Shown: positions 1 through 8,290 of the stretch, piece by piece
Layout of the letters: each line of letters starts with the position of its first letter
Position numbering within the stretch: the first letter of the stretch is position 1
DNA from: Cohnella sp. WQ 127256
Lineage (GTDB): Bacteria > Bacillota > Bacilli > Paenibacillales > Paenibacillaceae
Direction of reading: 5' to 3'
Assembly (NCBI RefSeq): GCF_024519285.1
Contig: NZ_JAMZCY010000011.1
Location: 124,001-188,000 of the forward strand
Length of the DNA stretch: 64,000 nt
Made by a program: the position numbers and the translations under genes
Notes under the pieces: generated by a model
Seen by the model: only the letters and a program-made list of their open reading frames with translations
Database searches by the model: none
Told to the model about the DNA's origin: nothing

Positions 1-1056
1 TTTGTAGACATCCTCATGAAGTCGGATTCTCAGATCCTTGCGAACGGCTTCCTTCATCTTGATCTGCATACGAGACAGGGGTCTTGTGAACGTGTAAGCA
101 ATCATAAAGGCGATAGCGACGAAAACAGCCGTAATCATATAAAAGGTAACAAAATATTGCTTCTTAAGGCTCTCAATCTCTTTAAACAAAATATGTAGGG
201 GAATTCGATCCACCATATACCAATCCAGGGAGGACAGGTAGCTAAAGTTAACGAGTGTATCGCTCCTCTTGTCAGTCCAGAAGCCGTTGCTCGGCAAATC
301 AGCCACTTGCTTAATCGCTTCCGGCGAAAGCTCGGTATCCGGAATAGACCGCGCAATGAGTTCTCCCTTCCTCGTCAGGATAAAATAAGCTTGTTCCCTC
401 TCAGACTTCTTTAGGACAGATTGAAACCAGAAGGAAAAATCAATGCTGATTCTCGCCTTGCCGTATGTCCGATTGTTCCGATCCCGTAGCTCGGTATAGA
501 GCGACACCAGCGTCGGGCTACGGGTAATATCACGAGAAACATAATTGTCGTCGTCGGGAACCCACAAGCTGGTCGACTGAGTTTCCTTCATTGTAACAAA
601 GGACGGATTGGTCGAAATGAGTTCATAATCGAGTGAATCCTTAGGTTGATACGACGTGTATACGTGACCATAATCGTCCAGCAGGGTGAAATACACCGAA
701 GGATTGTAGAGAAAGAAACTATTATTAAGTCCCTTGAATTTGCCCTCCATTAATTCCTTGTTTTCGAGCACAGAGCGCTTGTCCGGATTTTGCAAAATGT
801 ATCGGACATCCGAATCCTGCTCCAGGAAAATCAGCGTCTTGAACGCAATGCTAAGCTGGTCTTCAAGAGATCGATGAAGGTAGTTCAACTGCTCGTGACT
901 TTGCTCGCTTATTTTTTTCTGAACGAGCGTTTCAATTTTCGTGTAATTGTATACATTAAGCGCGCTAAATGGAAGTAAGATGACAAGGACAAACACGGTA
1001 AATAATCTATATTTCAACTTATGGGGAACCAAGTATCCCAGCCAATTTCGCATCAT
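1..1056 (-). CDS. Sensor histidine kinase, YesM-like, N-terminal part (cut by window edge)
   Basis: The reading frame stays open from an ATG at 1056 to base 1, giving 352 residues; the kinase core lies outside the window. A preceding GAGGGGG sits 6 bases from the ATG. There is a membrane segment near residues 14-32 (FTVFVLVILLPFSALNVY), a long extracytoplasmic region of about 270 residues of Cache-like character, a second membrane segment near residues 305-325, and then a HAMP-like linker beginning FTRPLSRMQ. This architecture is that of extracytoplasmic-sensing kinases paired with AraC-type YesN regulators, usually next to sugar ABC transporters. The partner regulator would be left of the window. 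The kinase assignment is inferred from architecture because the catalytic motifs are not visible. Confidence 0.75.
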   Translation of the reverse strand, partial: MMRNWLGYLVPHKLKYRLFTVFVLVILLPFSALNVYNYTKIETLVQKKISEQSHEQLNYLHRSLEDQLSIAFKTLIFLEQDSDVRYILQNPDKRSVLENKELMEGKFKGLNNSFFLYNPSVYFTLLDDYGHVYTSYQPKDSLDYELISTNPSFVTMKETQSTSLWVPDDDNYVSRDITRSPTLVSLYTELRDRNNRTYGKARISIDFSFWFQSVLKKSEREQAYFILTRKGELIARSIPDTELSPEAIKQVADLPSNGFWTDKRSDTLVNFSYLSSLDWYMVDRIPLHILFKEIESLKKQYFVTFYMITAVFVAIAFMIAYTFTRPLSRMQIKMKEAVRKDLRIRLHEDVYK

Positions 1057-1086
1057 GTATGTCCCCCTCGGTTCCTAGTGCCCCCC

Positions 1087-1092
1087 ATTATA
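1087..1092 (-). promoter_or_regulatory. Candidate -10 element of the sensor kinase gene
   Basis: The minus strand reads GATATAATG here, a perfect TATAAT about 30 bases before the kinase start. No good -35 hexamer is seen at 16-18 bases, so only the -10 is claimed. Confidence 0.3.
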
Positions 1093-1239
1093 TCACCTAC
1101 GCAACGACATATAATGGAAGTAAACAAAATGCGCAAATATGTAGCATTCCGCACGAATAAAAACATCAAATCGTTCTATTTTTACATTTTATTCAATTCT
1201 CTAGAACGATCAACTCGTCTGAAATTGTTACGATAACAT

Positions 1240-1290
1240 AGCAATAGAAAGAAAACGCCAATATAAAATTGGCATTTTCTTTCTATTGCT
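1240..1290 (-). terminator. Long hairpin terminator after the ABC exporter operon
   Basis: Near-perfect inverted repeat: AGCAATAGAAAGAAAA and GCCAAT on the left, ATTGGC and TTTTCTTTCTATTGCT on the right, with a loop of about 5 bases and one mismatch. On the minus strand the inner stem GCCAAT/ATTGGC is followed by GTTTTCTTTC. It lies 55 bases after the stop of the minus-strand ABC gene and before the next minus-strand gene, so it fits the end of the exporter operon. The A/T-rich flanks make it potentially bidirectional. Confidence 0.75.
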
Positions 1291-1344
1291 ATTTAAGAGG
1301 CCTGTTATCTAGTAAGATCTAGTAACCGTAACTTAACATTCACA

Positions 1345-3207
1345 TTATACAATACCAATCAACCCTTTAGGAGTAGTCTGAACTCCCTGCTTTTTCGTTT
1401 TACCTTGCGAATGATGATACAGCTCCTCGTAAAAGCCTTTCATCTCTAGCAGCTCCTTATGTGTCCCCGCTTCAAGAATCTCACCAAGACGCAGGACAAT
1501 AATTCGATCGGCTTGCATAATGGTCGACAAGCGATGTGCGATGATGATCGTTGTTCGCCCTTCGGACACAACCTGCAACGCTTGCTGAATTAACTGCTCC
1601 GTCTGGGAATCCAGATTTGCGGTCGCTTCGTCCAGAATGAGAATCCTCGGACGGAAGACGATGATACGTGCAAAGGACAACAGCTGTCGCTCACCTGCCG
1701 ACAAACTACTTCCGTGCTCGGACAATCTCGTATCGTAGCCGTCCTTCATACGTCTTACCAGTGAACCTGCGCCTACGAATTCGCATGCTTGAATGACTGC
1801 TTCGCGGGAAATGGTCTTGTCGAACATCCGGACATTGTCAATGATGCTACCCGCATATAGATAGGGCTCTTGCTGGACCAAACCGACGATTCGATGCAGT
1901 TGGGCCTGCGACAAATCACGAATATCATTGCCATCGATGAGGATGCTACCCTCCTGCACGTCATAGAACCGGCAAAGCAGACTAACAAGAGAGCTTTTAC
2001 CTGCCCCAGTTGTACCGACGATGCCGATCATCTCTCCTGAGTGGATATGCAGATCAAGTCCGCGAAAGATCGGCGAGCCGCTTTCATAGCTAAACGTAAT
2101 ATGGTTGAAATCTATACGACCATGCACGGATTCCGAATTTATTCGGAGAGGCTGCGGATTATCCATGACATCTGGCCGAATATCTAATACTCCCCAGATT
2201 CGATTCACAGCGACGGTAGCGGATTGCAGCATGTTCCATTGCTGCGTGATGGCATTAATCGGCTGGAAGAACTGGCGAATATACGTAATGAACGCATAGA
2301 GGACACCGAATTCGAGCGTTTGACCTAGTACAGCCTTGCCACCAACCCCTATCACGAACGCGATCGTAAGGCTACTCAAAAGATCGAACGAACGATTAAA
2401 TAGGACGAGTGTACGGATCTCACGAATATTAGCCTTATAATACGCATCATTCCGTTCCTTGAATTGCTCCGTCTGTGCCTTCTGCTGTTGGAATACCTGA
2501 ATCAGGTTCATTCCCGACAGATTCTCAGCTACGAACGCAATGAGACGAGACAGTCGGGTACGTGCCATCTGGTAAGTATTGCGCATGAAGGAACGGAACG
2601 AGATCGCTATAACTGCAATGATTGGAAGCAACACAAGACAATACATGCCAAGCGTTGCATCGAGCTGAAACATAATGACAAGGATGGAAATTAACATTAA
2701 GCCATCGCGGAGCAGCGTGAGCAGCACTTGGTTGAAAAATTGGTTTACTGCTTCGGTATCACTAGAGATATGTGTGATCAGACTGCCGATCGGCTTCTTG
2801 TCGAAATAAGACATGGAGAGCTTCGTAATATGCTCGAATAGCTGCTTTCGTATCTTTGCCACGATACTTTGTCCAGCGTATTGTAGTAAATTGTTCTGCA
2901 GGTATGTGAACAATAATCCGGTTAACGACAGTCCGAAGTAGATCATGCAGATCACAAGAATACCGCCAAATTCATTCTTACCTGCCATCAGATTGTCATC
3001 GATGGCGACTTTGACCAAGTAAGGTTGAAACAGCTCAGACACACTAGCGATAATTGTACAAATCACGACCAAGGCAAAGGTAATTCGATGGGGTTTCACA
3101 TAGGAACTCAGGATCCGAAATGCCGATCGATATTGGGGCTTAGGCTGCTTGCCAAGTCCCGCCTTCTGTTCCAAATTCCGATTGCTATTGCTATTGGGAT
3201 TGGGCAT
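1345..3207 (-). CDS. Heterodimeric ABC exporter, subunit with the complete ATPase site (BmrD/YheH type)
   Basis: A half-size ABC exporter of 620 residues: a membrane domain over roughly residues 30-330, then an ATPase domain with Walker A GTTGAGKSS, signature LSAGERQ, Walker B ILILDEATANLD with the catalytic Glu, and switch His in IIAHRLS. The ATG at 3207 is chosen because CAAGAGGAGGGAAG precedes it; the open frame continues upstream to 3315 but only inside the preceding gene. It overlaps that gene by 17 bases, which implies translational coupling. With its partner, which has Asp in place of the catalytic Glu, it fits the BmrC/BmrD (YheI/YheH) multidrug exporter pattern of Bacillus. The exported substrate is not determinable here. 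Confidence 0.9.
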   Translation of the reverse strand: MPNPNSNSNRNLEQKAGLGKQPKPQYRSAFRILSSYVKPHRITFALVVICTIIASVSELFQPYLVKVAIDDNLMAGKNEFGGILVICMIYFGLSLTGLLFTYLQNNLLQYAGQSIVAKIRKQLFEHITKLSMSYFDKKPIGSLITHISSDTEAVNQFFNQVLLTLLRDGLMLISILVIMFQLDATLGMYCLVLLPIIAVIAISFRSFMRNTYQMARTRLSRLIAFVAENLSGMNLIQVFQQQKAQTEQFKERNDAYYKANIREIRTLVLFNRSFDLLSSLTIAFVIGVGGKAVLGQTLEFGVLYAFITYIRQFFQPINAITQQWNMLQSATVAVNRIWGVLDIRPDVMDNPQPLRINSESVHGRIDFNHITFSYESGSPIFRGLDLHIHSGEMIGIVGTTGAGKSSLVSLLCRFYDVQEGSILIDGNDIRDLSQAQLHRIVGLVQQEPYLYAGSIIDNVRMFDKTISREAVIQACEFVGAGSLVRRMKDGYDTRLSEHGSSLSAGERQLLSFARIIVFRPRILILDEATANLDSQTEQLIQQALQVVSEGRTTIIIAHRLSTIMQADRIIVLRLGEILEAGTHKELLEMKGFYEELYHHSQGKTKKQGVQTTPKGLIGIV

Positions 3208-4945
3208 GCTGACTTCCCTCCTCTTGAATCGCATGAAGCACGGCGTACTGTCCCGTCTCCGCGAGCAGTTCTTCATGCTTACCGCGCTGGACGATTCGCC
3301 CGCCATCCATGACAATGATGAGGTCTGCGTGCTTCAAGGCACTAATTCGGTGCGCAATGATAATGGTAGTCTTGCCACATCGCTCTTCCTGAATTGTCTT
3401 TAAAATCTCAGTCTCGGTAACTGCATCTACGGCGCTAACGCTATCATCCAGAATCAAGATCGGAGCCTGCTTGATGAGGCCACGCGCCAGACTTGTTCGC
3501 TGGCGTTGTCCCCCAGACAAGGTGACGCCCCTCTCTCCCAGCTTCGTCTCGAAACGATCAGGGAACGCGATGATATTGTCGTAGATCTGAGCTTGCTTAG
3601 CAGCCATTTCGATCTCTTCCTGTCCGGCTTGCCGTTTGGCGAAGGCGATGTTCTCTCGAATCGTCGTGCTGAAGAGGAAGCCGTCCTGTGGAACATAGCC
3701 GATCTGGCTGCGCAAGCTCTCAAGTGTAATCGTGCGGATGTCCGTTCCACCGATCTGGATTGACCCTTCTGGCGATTCATACGTTCGCAATAGTAACTTG
3801 ACAAGCGTTGTCTTGCCGCTGCCTGTACGTCCAACGATACCAAGAGTCATACCAGGCTCGATGACCAGATCGATCTGCTGCAAAGCAGGTTGAGAGGCTT
3901 CTGGGTATGAAAAAGTCAGCCCTTGTATGCATACTGCTGCTTGGTCAAGCTCTACCGTTACAGCATCTTCGGCTTCAACGATGTCCGGCTGAACAGCAAC
4001 TAATTCGTTCAATCGTTGCAACGATGCGCGTGATCGCTGTACGGTATTAATGACATTACCGATCTGTTGTAACGGAGTCATTAGCATTCGTATGTAAAGC
4101 GTTAGCGCGACGAAATTGCCGAGCGTGATTCGTCCAGTAGTGGTCAGGTAACCGCCGAGCGCCAACGCCATGATCAAGGATATTGATCCTAGAAACGGCA
4201 CGAGTGCCTGGAAGAGCGAGGACATCCGAACAAGCGATAGCTGATTGTCACGTATCCGGTCGATATCGGAACCGAATCGCTCGATCATGATTGACTCGAC
4301 CGCAAATTTCTTCGTGACCCGTATCCCGCCGAATTGCTCCTCGGCTGACTCAGTCATTGCACCCAGCGCCTCCTGTACCTTTAGCGATCGTTCACGAATA
4401 GCCGGACCGAAACGCGTCACAATCCAGGGAATCAGGAACAATGGCCCTACAGATGCTGCGATTAGGTAGAACGGGATATCACTCAGAACCATAGCGCCTA
4501 TACAAGAAAATAAAAGCATCGTCGCCATCGTCATCTGATTAGCGCCCATGGAGATCGATTCCCTTACGCCAGTTACGTCATTCATAAAGTAACTTAGCAT
4601 CTTACCCGCACCGTTTCTTGAATAATAGTGCTCGCTTAGCCCCGAGAAGTGCGAAAATAATTTCCGACGAGTTACATGTTCAAACAATCGGCCGACATAC
4701 ATGATGAGATATTGACCGTATCCCCCAATTAGAGCGTGCCCTACACCAATCACTAGAAGTAACAGACTATAGCGCACGACATCGTGCGTTACCAAATGTC
4801 CGTTCTGGAGTCGATCCGTGAAGTCACCCAGCACCTTCGGGAAGTATGCGAATACGATGCTTGCGACCGCATGCAATGTAATCGATGAGAGATAGATGTG
4901 CCATGTATCACGGAAGTAAGGTTTCAATATGCCGTTAGGCTTCAA
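3191..4945 (-). CDS. Heterodimeric ABC exporter, subunit with the degenerate ATPase site (BmrC/YheI type)
   Basis: A 584-residue half-transporter with an N-terminal membrane domain and a C-terminal ATPase domain. Walker A is GRTGSGKTT, the signature is LSGGQRQR, and Walker B reads ILILDDSVSAVD, with Asp where the catalytic Glu should be. That is the hallmark of the non-hydrolysing half of asymmetric exporters such as BmrC. The start codon is TTG at 4945: an in-frame TAG lies just upstream, no ATG occurs near, and AAGGAGG is 12 bases away. The gene follows the His-rich small gene by 42 bases and overlaps the next by 17, so the three form one operon. Confidence 0.9.
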   Translation of the reverse strand: MKPNGILKPYFRDTWHIYLSSITLHAVASIVFAYFPKVLGDFTDRLQNGHLVTHDVVRYSLLLLVIGVGHALIGGYGQYLIMYVGRLFEHVTRRKLFSHFSGLSEHYYSRNGAGKMLSYFMNDVTGVRESISMGANQMTMATMLLFSCIGAMVLSDIPFYLIAASVGPLFLIPWIVTRFGPAIRERSLKVQEALGAMTESAEEQFGGIRVTKKFAVESIMIERFGSDIDRIRDNQLSLVRMSSLFQALVPFLGSISLIMALALGGYLTTTGRITLGNFVALTLYIRMLMTPLQQIGNVINTVQRSRASLQRLNELVAVQPDIVEAEDAVTVELDQAAVCIQGLTFSYPEASQPALQQIDLVIEPGMTLGIVGRTGSGKTTLVKLLLRTYESPEGSIQIGGTDIRTITLESLRSQIGYVPQDGFLFSTTIRENIAFAKRQAGQEEIEMAAKQAQIYDNIIAFPDRFETKLGERGVTLSGGQRQRTSLARGLIKQAPILILDDSVSAVDAVTETEILKTIQEERCGKTTIIIAHRISALKHADLIIVMDGGRIVQRGKHEELLAETGQYAVLHAIQEEGSQHAQSQ

Positions 4946-4987
4946 GTGCTATCACTTCCTCCTTAATTTCTACGGGTTTTAATAACG

Positions 4988-5347
4988 TCAAGGATTTTCA
5001 TCTTTTGGATCATTCCCCTCGTTTTTATTATCTTCTGAAATGATCTCATGAAGCTGAAACATATGGATAAACTCTTCCATGATTGCTTCTGTTGCTTTTA
5101 ATTCACCGCTAATGACTTGTTTGATAGATTCGAATTCCGGCTCATTGATCTGCCGCTGCAAAGTCGAACGATTTACAATAAGCTTATCCAAGAAAGCAAG
5201 AGCCCTGCCGCGGCGAAACGTTTGTGCGCTTTTGGGATGCTGATCCGAAAACTCCTTCATACCCTCTTTTTTAAAATGCCCATGACCTCGGTGTTCCGAA
5301 TGGTCTCTATGACCGTGCCTGCCTTTATGTTCATGTCCGTCGCGCAT
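4988..5347 (-). CDS. Small His-rich protein leading the ABC exporter operon
   Basis: A 119-residue protein. The first 35 residues carry repeated His-Glu/Lys/Gly units (HEHKGRHGHRDHSEHRGHGH), suggestive of metal binding. The rest is a charged alpha-helical segment beginning FRRGRALAFLDKL and containing PEFESIKQVISGELKA. It is not confidently recognised; small helical regulators commonly precede exporter pairs of this type, so a transcriptional or post-translational control role is a guess. The ATG at 5347 is preceded by AGAGGAGGAAATAAG. An upstream in-frame extension to 5431 would run through the operator repeats and is rejected. No signal peptide or membrane segment is seen. Confidence 0.7.
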   Translation of the reverse strand: MRDGHEHKGRHGHRDHSEHRGHGHFKKEGMKEFSDQHPKSAQTFRRGRALAFLDKLIVNRSTLQRQINEPEFESIKQVISGELKATEAIMEEFIHMFQLHEIISEDNKNEGNDPKDENP

Positions 5348-5370
5348 CTTATTTCCTCCTCTTTTACTGT

Positions 5371-5410
5371 GTATACATTTGTATACAGCTCGTTGTATAC
5401 AAATGTATAC
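5371..5410. promoter_or_regulatory. Double operator GTATACATTTGTATAC / GTATACAAATGTATAC
   Basis: Two 16-base near-palindromes, each GTATAC-N4-GTATAC, lie at 5371-5386 and 5395-5410. The second is the exact reverse complement of the first, so the 40-base block is itself a dyad. It ends 23 bases before the His-rich gene start and overlaps where the promoter must be, since only 70 bases of leader remain. Centre-to-centre spacing is 24 bases. It looks like the binding site of a dimeric repressor acting on the exporter operon. Confidence 0.75.
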
Positions 5411-5478
5411 AACTTCATCCTTGTCTGTCAAGATTTATTTTAGGCATAGGAAGTTCTTTGTATTTCAAAATAAAATAG

Positions 5479-5510
5479 GGCTGCCTGGAGCAATTATGCT
5501 CCAGGCAGCC
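5479..5510 (-). terminator. Terminator of the GH1 gene
   Basis: GGCTGCCTGGAGC and GCTCCAGGCAGCC form a perfect 13-base stem around a short loop. On the minus strand it lies 6 bases after the GH1 stop and is followed by CTATTTTATTTTG. It sits between the minus-strand GH1 gene and the exporter operon. Confidence 0.85.
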
Positions 5511-5515
5511 GATCA

Positions 5516-6736
5516 TTAGCCGTTATTTTTCGCGATCTTTCCCAGTATTCTAGCACTTCCCTTGGGCGTTCTCTGCTGCGTTTTCCGGTCAACTGCAACA
5601 AGACCCATCTCGCTGGTATAGCCCACATGCCACTCATAGGAATCGAACAAGGACCACACGATGTATCCCCTAACGTCAATTCCGTCCTGCACGCAAGCTT
5701 TGATCCCCTTAACCACCCTTTGAATAAACTCGACACGAAGCTCATCGTCCGTCGTGATATACCCGTTCTCCGTGATAATGATCGGAATACCAAGCTTAGC
5801 CGCTTTGCGGATTACACCGGCTACACCTTCCGGATACATTTCAGCCTCCGGTTGCTCAGGTTCCTTGCGTTTGTCCCATGGGATGATGCCTTCAGGGCCG
5901 CATATCTCACGACCATAATTTTGCAAACCGATATAATCATCTTCTCGGATGTGGTCTGCAAACTGGAATAGATGCTCCTGCCAAAGCGTTTCCGCTAATT
6001 CTTCTCCACCTGCAATTGCTTGAAAATCGGGGAGGGCTAGAGTGAGTCCTATCTGTGTGTCAGGACGAATCTTTTTGATCGCTTGCCTTCCCAACCGATG
6101 AGCTTCCATCATAATGCCAATGTGCTCAGCTTTATATCCGGTCAGAAAAGGGACGAATTGCTCCGGTTTTGCACCGCACAGAGCAGCGGCCTCCTTCTTC
6201 CATTCGGGAATTTCCGTTTCTTCCCTTAGAGCCCCGAATCTGCTCAACAGCAGCGGTAAATTTACCTCGTTCATTGTGGATACGTAAGGAATCAGCTCTC
6301 CCATATATTCGAAGACAGTTTGGCAATATTGCGCAAACAGCTTCGGAGTTTCCTCCCCTAACCATCCACCGAAACGCATTAGCCACCGAGGGGAGCTGAA
6401 ATGATGCATCGTAACCATCGGAGTAATCCCAAAATGATGACAGACTTCCAGTACATCGCGGTAATGAGCCAACTCCGCTAGGGAGAAATGTCCGTATTCG
6501 GGTTCGATTCTTGCCCACTCGATAGAGAATCTGTAGGTTTTTAACCCCAGCTCCGCCATCATAGCAATGTCCTCTCGATATCGGTGGTAATGATCAACCG
6601 CATCACCGGACGGAATCGGATGAAACGTCCCCTTAATATGTTCCTGCACCCATACATCACTATTGATATTATTGCCCTCTACTTGATGAGCTGAACTGGC
6701 TGCTCCCCATAGAAAATCAGATAAAAAAACCGTCAT
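5516..6736 (-). CDS. GH1 beta-glucosidase (downstream copy)
   Basis: A cytoplasmic family 1 glycoside hydrolase of 406 residues without signal peptide, slightly shorter than typical GH1 (440-480). It hydrolyses beta-linked glucosides or galactosides with retention. The acid/base Glu157 is in TMNEVN and the nucleophile Glu323 in ITENG; HQVEGNN and YRFSIEWARIEPE near the N-terminus are further family signatures. The ATG at 6736 is taken over an in-frame GTG at 6745 because GAGGAG lies 8 bases before the ATG. It follows a paralogous GH1 by 29 bases and ends at a strong terminator, so it is the last gene of the operon. The aglycone is unknown; phospho-sugar specificity is not indicated. Confidence 0.9.
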   Translation of the reverse strand: MTVFLSDFLWGAASSAHQVEGNNINSDVWVQEHIKGTFHPIPSGDAVDHYHRYREDIAMMAELGLKTYRFSIEWARIEPEYGHFSLAELAHYRDVLEVCHHFGITPMVTMHHFSSPRWLMRFGGWLGEETPKLFAQYCQTVFEYMGELIPYVSTMNEVNLPLLLSRFGALREETEIPEWKKEAAALCGAKPEQFVPFLTGYKAEHIGIMMEAHRLGRQAIKKIRPDTQIGLTLALPDFQAIAGGEELAETLWQEHLFQFADHIREDDYIGLQNYGREICGPEGIIPWDKRKEPEQPEAEMYPEGVAGVIRKAAKLGIPIIITENGYITTDDELRVEFIQRVVKGIKACVQDGIDVRGYIVWSLFDSYEWHVGYTSEMGLVAVDRKTQQRTPKGSARILGKIAKNNG

Positions 6737-6765
6737 TGCCAACACTCCTCGCAGAGATATTTATC

Positions 6766-8040
6766 CTATGAAATCGTTAAATCTATCTCATTGTTCTTTG
6801 CGATTCTTCCAAGAAAGTTACCGCTCTCTTTAATCGTTCTTTCCTGAGTTGCGCGGTTAACACCAATGATTCCGAATGTTTTAGAGTAGCCGAATTGCCA
6901 TTCGAAGTTGTCGAAAGCTGACCAATACAGATAACCCCGAATATCGATCCCATCCGCGATACAAGACTGTACTCCGCTTAGCGCGCTTCTAATAAATTCG
7001 ATTCGCCGAGCATCATTGTCCGTAGCTATTCCATTCTCGGAAATAAGAATTGGAAGCTTCAATACACTAGCAACTCTGCGAATGACATTCTCTAGCGCCT
7101 CCGGATAATATTCGTAACCCATCTGCGTTAACTCCGCATCCATAGCTGGAGGAAGTTGTCCTTCAGCACCGTACACTTCTCTCGTATAGTTCTGTAGTCC
7201 GAAAAAGTCATCCTCTTGAATCGCCGCTAAGTAAGGTTGGAAGATCGCATCCCATGCCTCTTGTGCGTTCTCTTCTCCTCCGGGAATCGACTGCATGTCT
7301 GACAGCGCCATGGAAAGGCCTACCTTCGCATCTGGACGGATCGCTTTGATCGCTGCGCGTGCCAGGATATGCGCTTCGTTCACGATACGAATGGAATTGT
7401 CATCCGAAGCCATATGGAACGTGAAATATCGGTCCATCGTAGTGCCACACTGCTCAGCCGACACTTCTCTCCACTTCGGAGCTGTCCAATAGCTGGCATC
7501 TATACCGACAGGAGGAACGATATTCATCTTAGTAAATAGTCCCTTGAGCAGGACTGGCAAGTTCACTTCGTTCATTGTCTGAACGTACGGGATCAATTCT
7601 CCTATCTCCTCGAATACGAACTTGCAATAATTTGCAAACCGAGCAGGGGTTTCAGAGCTTGCCCAACCACCAAACCTCATTAACCAGCGTGGGGACGTAA
7701 AATGATGTAAAGTAACGACAGGAGTCAGCCCATGCTCATAACATGCTTTCAGCACATCCCGATAGTGTTCGATTACCGCATAGGAATAATCACCGGGTTC
7801 TGGCTCCACCCTAGCCCATTCAATGGAGAAACGGTACGTATTCAGACCCATTCCTGCTAGCAGCGCAATATCTTCCCGGTAACGCTGGTAATGATCGATA
7901 GCGTCTCCGGACTTGTCCTTATACGGAGAACCCTCAGCGTGTTCCTCCACCCAAACGTCGGAATTTAGGTTATTACCCTCTACCTGGTGAGCTGCCGTAG
8001 CGGAGCCCCACATAAATTGATCTGGAAATAATGATTTCAT
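6766..8040 (-). CDS. GH1 beta-glucosidase (upstream copy)
   Basis: A 424-residue family 1 glycoside hydrolase clearly paralogous to the next gene: both share the HQVEGNN, RFSIEWAR and SPRWLMRFGGW blocks. Acid/base Glu158 lies in TMNEVN and the nucleophile Glu335 in ISENG. It has no signal peptide, so it acts on imported glycosides. It carries an insertion around residues 170-215 (PPVGIDASYWTAPKW) missing in the sister gene, which could alter the aglycone pocket. The ATG at 8040 follows TGGGAGGTTATTAAT. It lies downstream of the two permease genes, separated by 250 bases that hold a pseudogene fragment, so the operon may be interrupted here. Confidence 0.9.
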   Translation of the reverse strand: MKSLFPDQFMWGSATAAHQVEGNNLNSDVWVEEHAEGSPYKDKSGDAIDHYQRYREDIALLAGMGLNTYRFSIEWARVEPEPGDYSYAVIEHYRDVLKACYEHGLTPVVTLHHFTSPRWLMRFGGWASSETPARFANYCKFVFEEIGELIPYVQTMNEVNLPVLLKGLFTKMNIVPPVGIDASYWTAPKWREVSAEQCGTTMDRYFTFHMASDDNSIRIVNEAHILARAAIKAIRPDAKVGLSMALSDMQSIPGGEENAQEAWDAIFQPYLAAIQEDDFFGLQNYTREVYGAEGQLPPAMDAELTQMGYEYYPEALENVIRRVASVLKLPILISENGIATDNDARRIEFIRSALSGVQSCIADGIDIRGYLYWSAFDNFEWQFGYSKTFGIIGVNRATQERTIKESGNFLGRIAKNNEIDLTIS

Positions 8041-8132
8041 ATTAATAACCTCCCAAGTGAATTGACTATCGGTTAAGCTCTTCTATTATAGCGATTAAAT
8101 TTCCCTCGGACATTTGCACGTCCGGCAGCCTC

Positions 8133-8225
8133 TTAAGATTGCCAAATCGACTCGACGATCGCGCCGGATAGAATCACTTCCGCCGTCGTATTAGGGGGGA
8201 TGACCACCTCCAGATCGATCTGGTC
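8133..8225 (-). pseudogene. Fossil C-terminus of a GH78 alpha-L-rhamnosidase
   Basis: Thirty codons ending in TAA encode a peptide with LEVVIPPNTTAEVILSGA. It aligns with the C-terminal beta-sandwich of the intact GH78 in this window (LQVNIPVNTTATVILPNA), with the same I-P-x-N-T-T-A-x-V-I-L core. A TGA directly precedes the fragment in frame and no start or ribosome binding site exists, so it is a remnant of a lost gene. It lies between the permease and GH1 genes on their strand. Confidence 0.7.
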
Positions 8226-8290
8226 TCACAAGAAAGTTCGGTTACTCGACAAGTCACAGAAATCCCTCATTTTTCGTTTTGATTTTCCGC

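Noticed and set aside
5348..5431. Upstream extension of the His-rich protein
   Set aside because: The extension is translated from the operator repeats and a strong ribosome binding site precedes the ATG at 5347.
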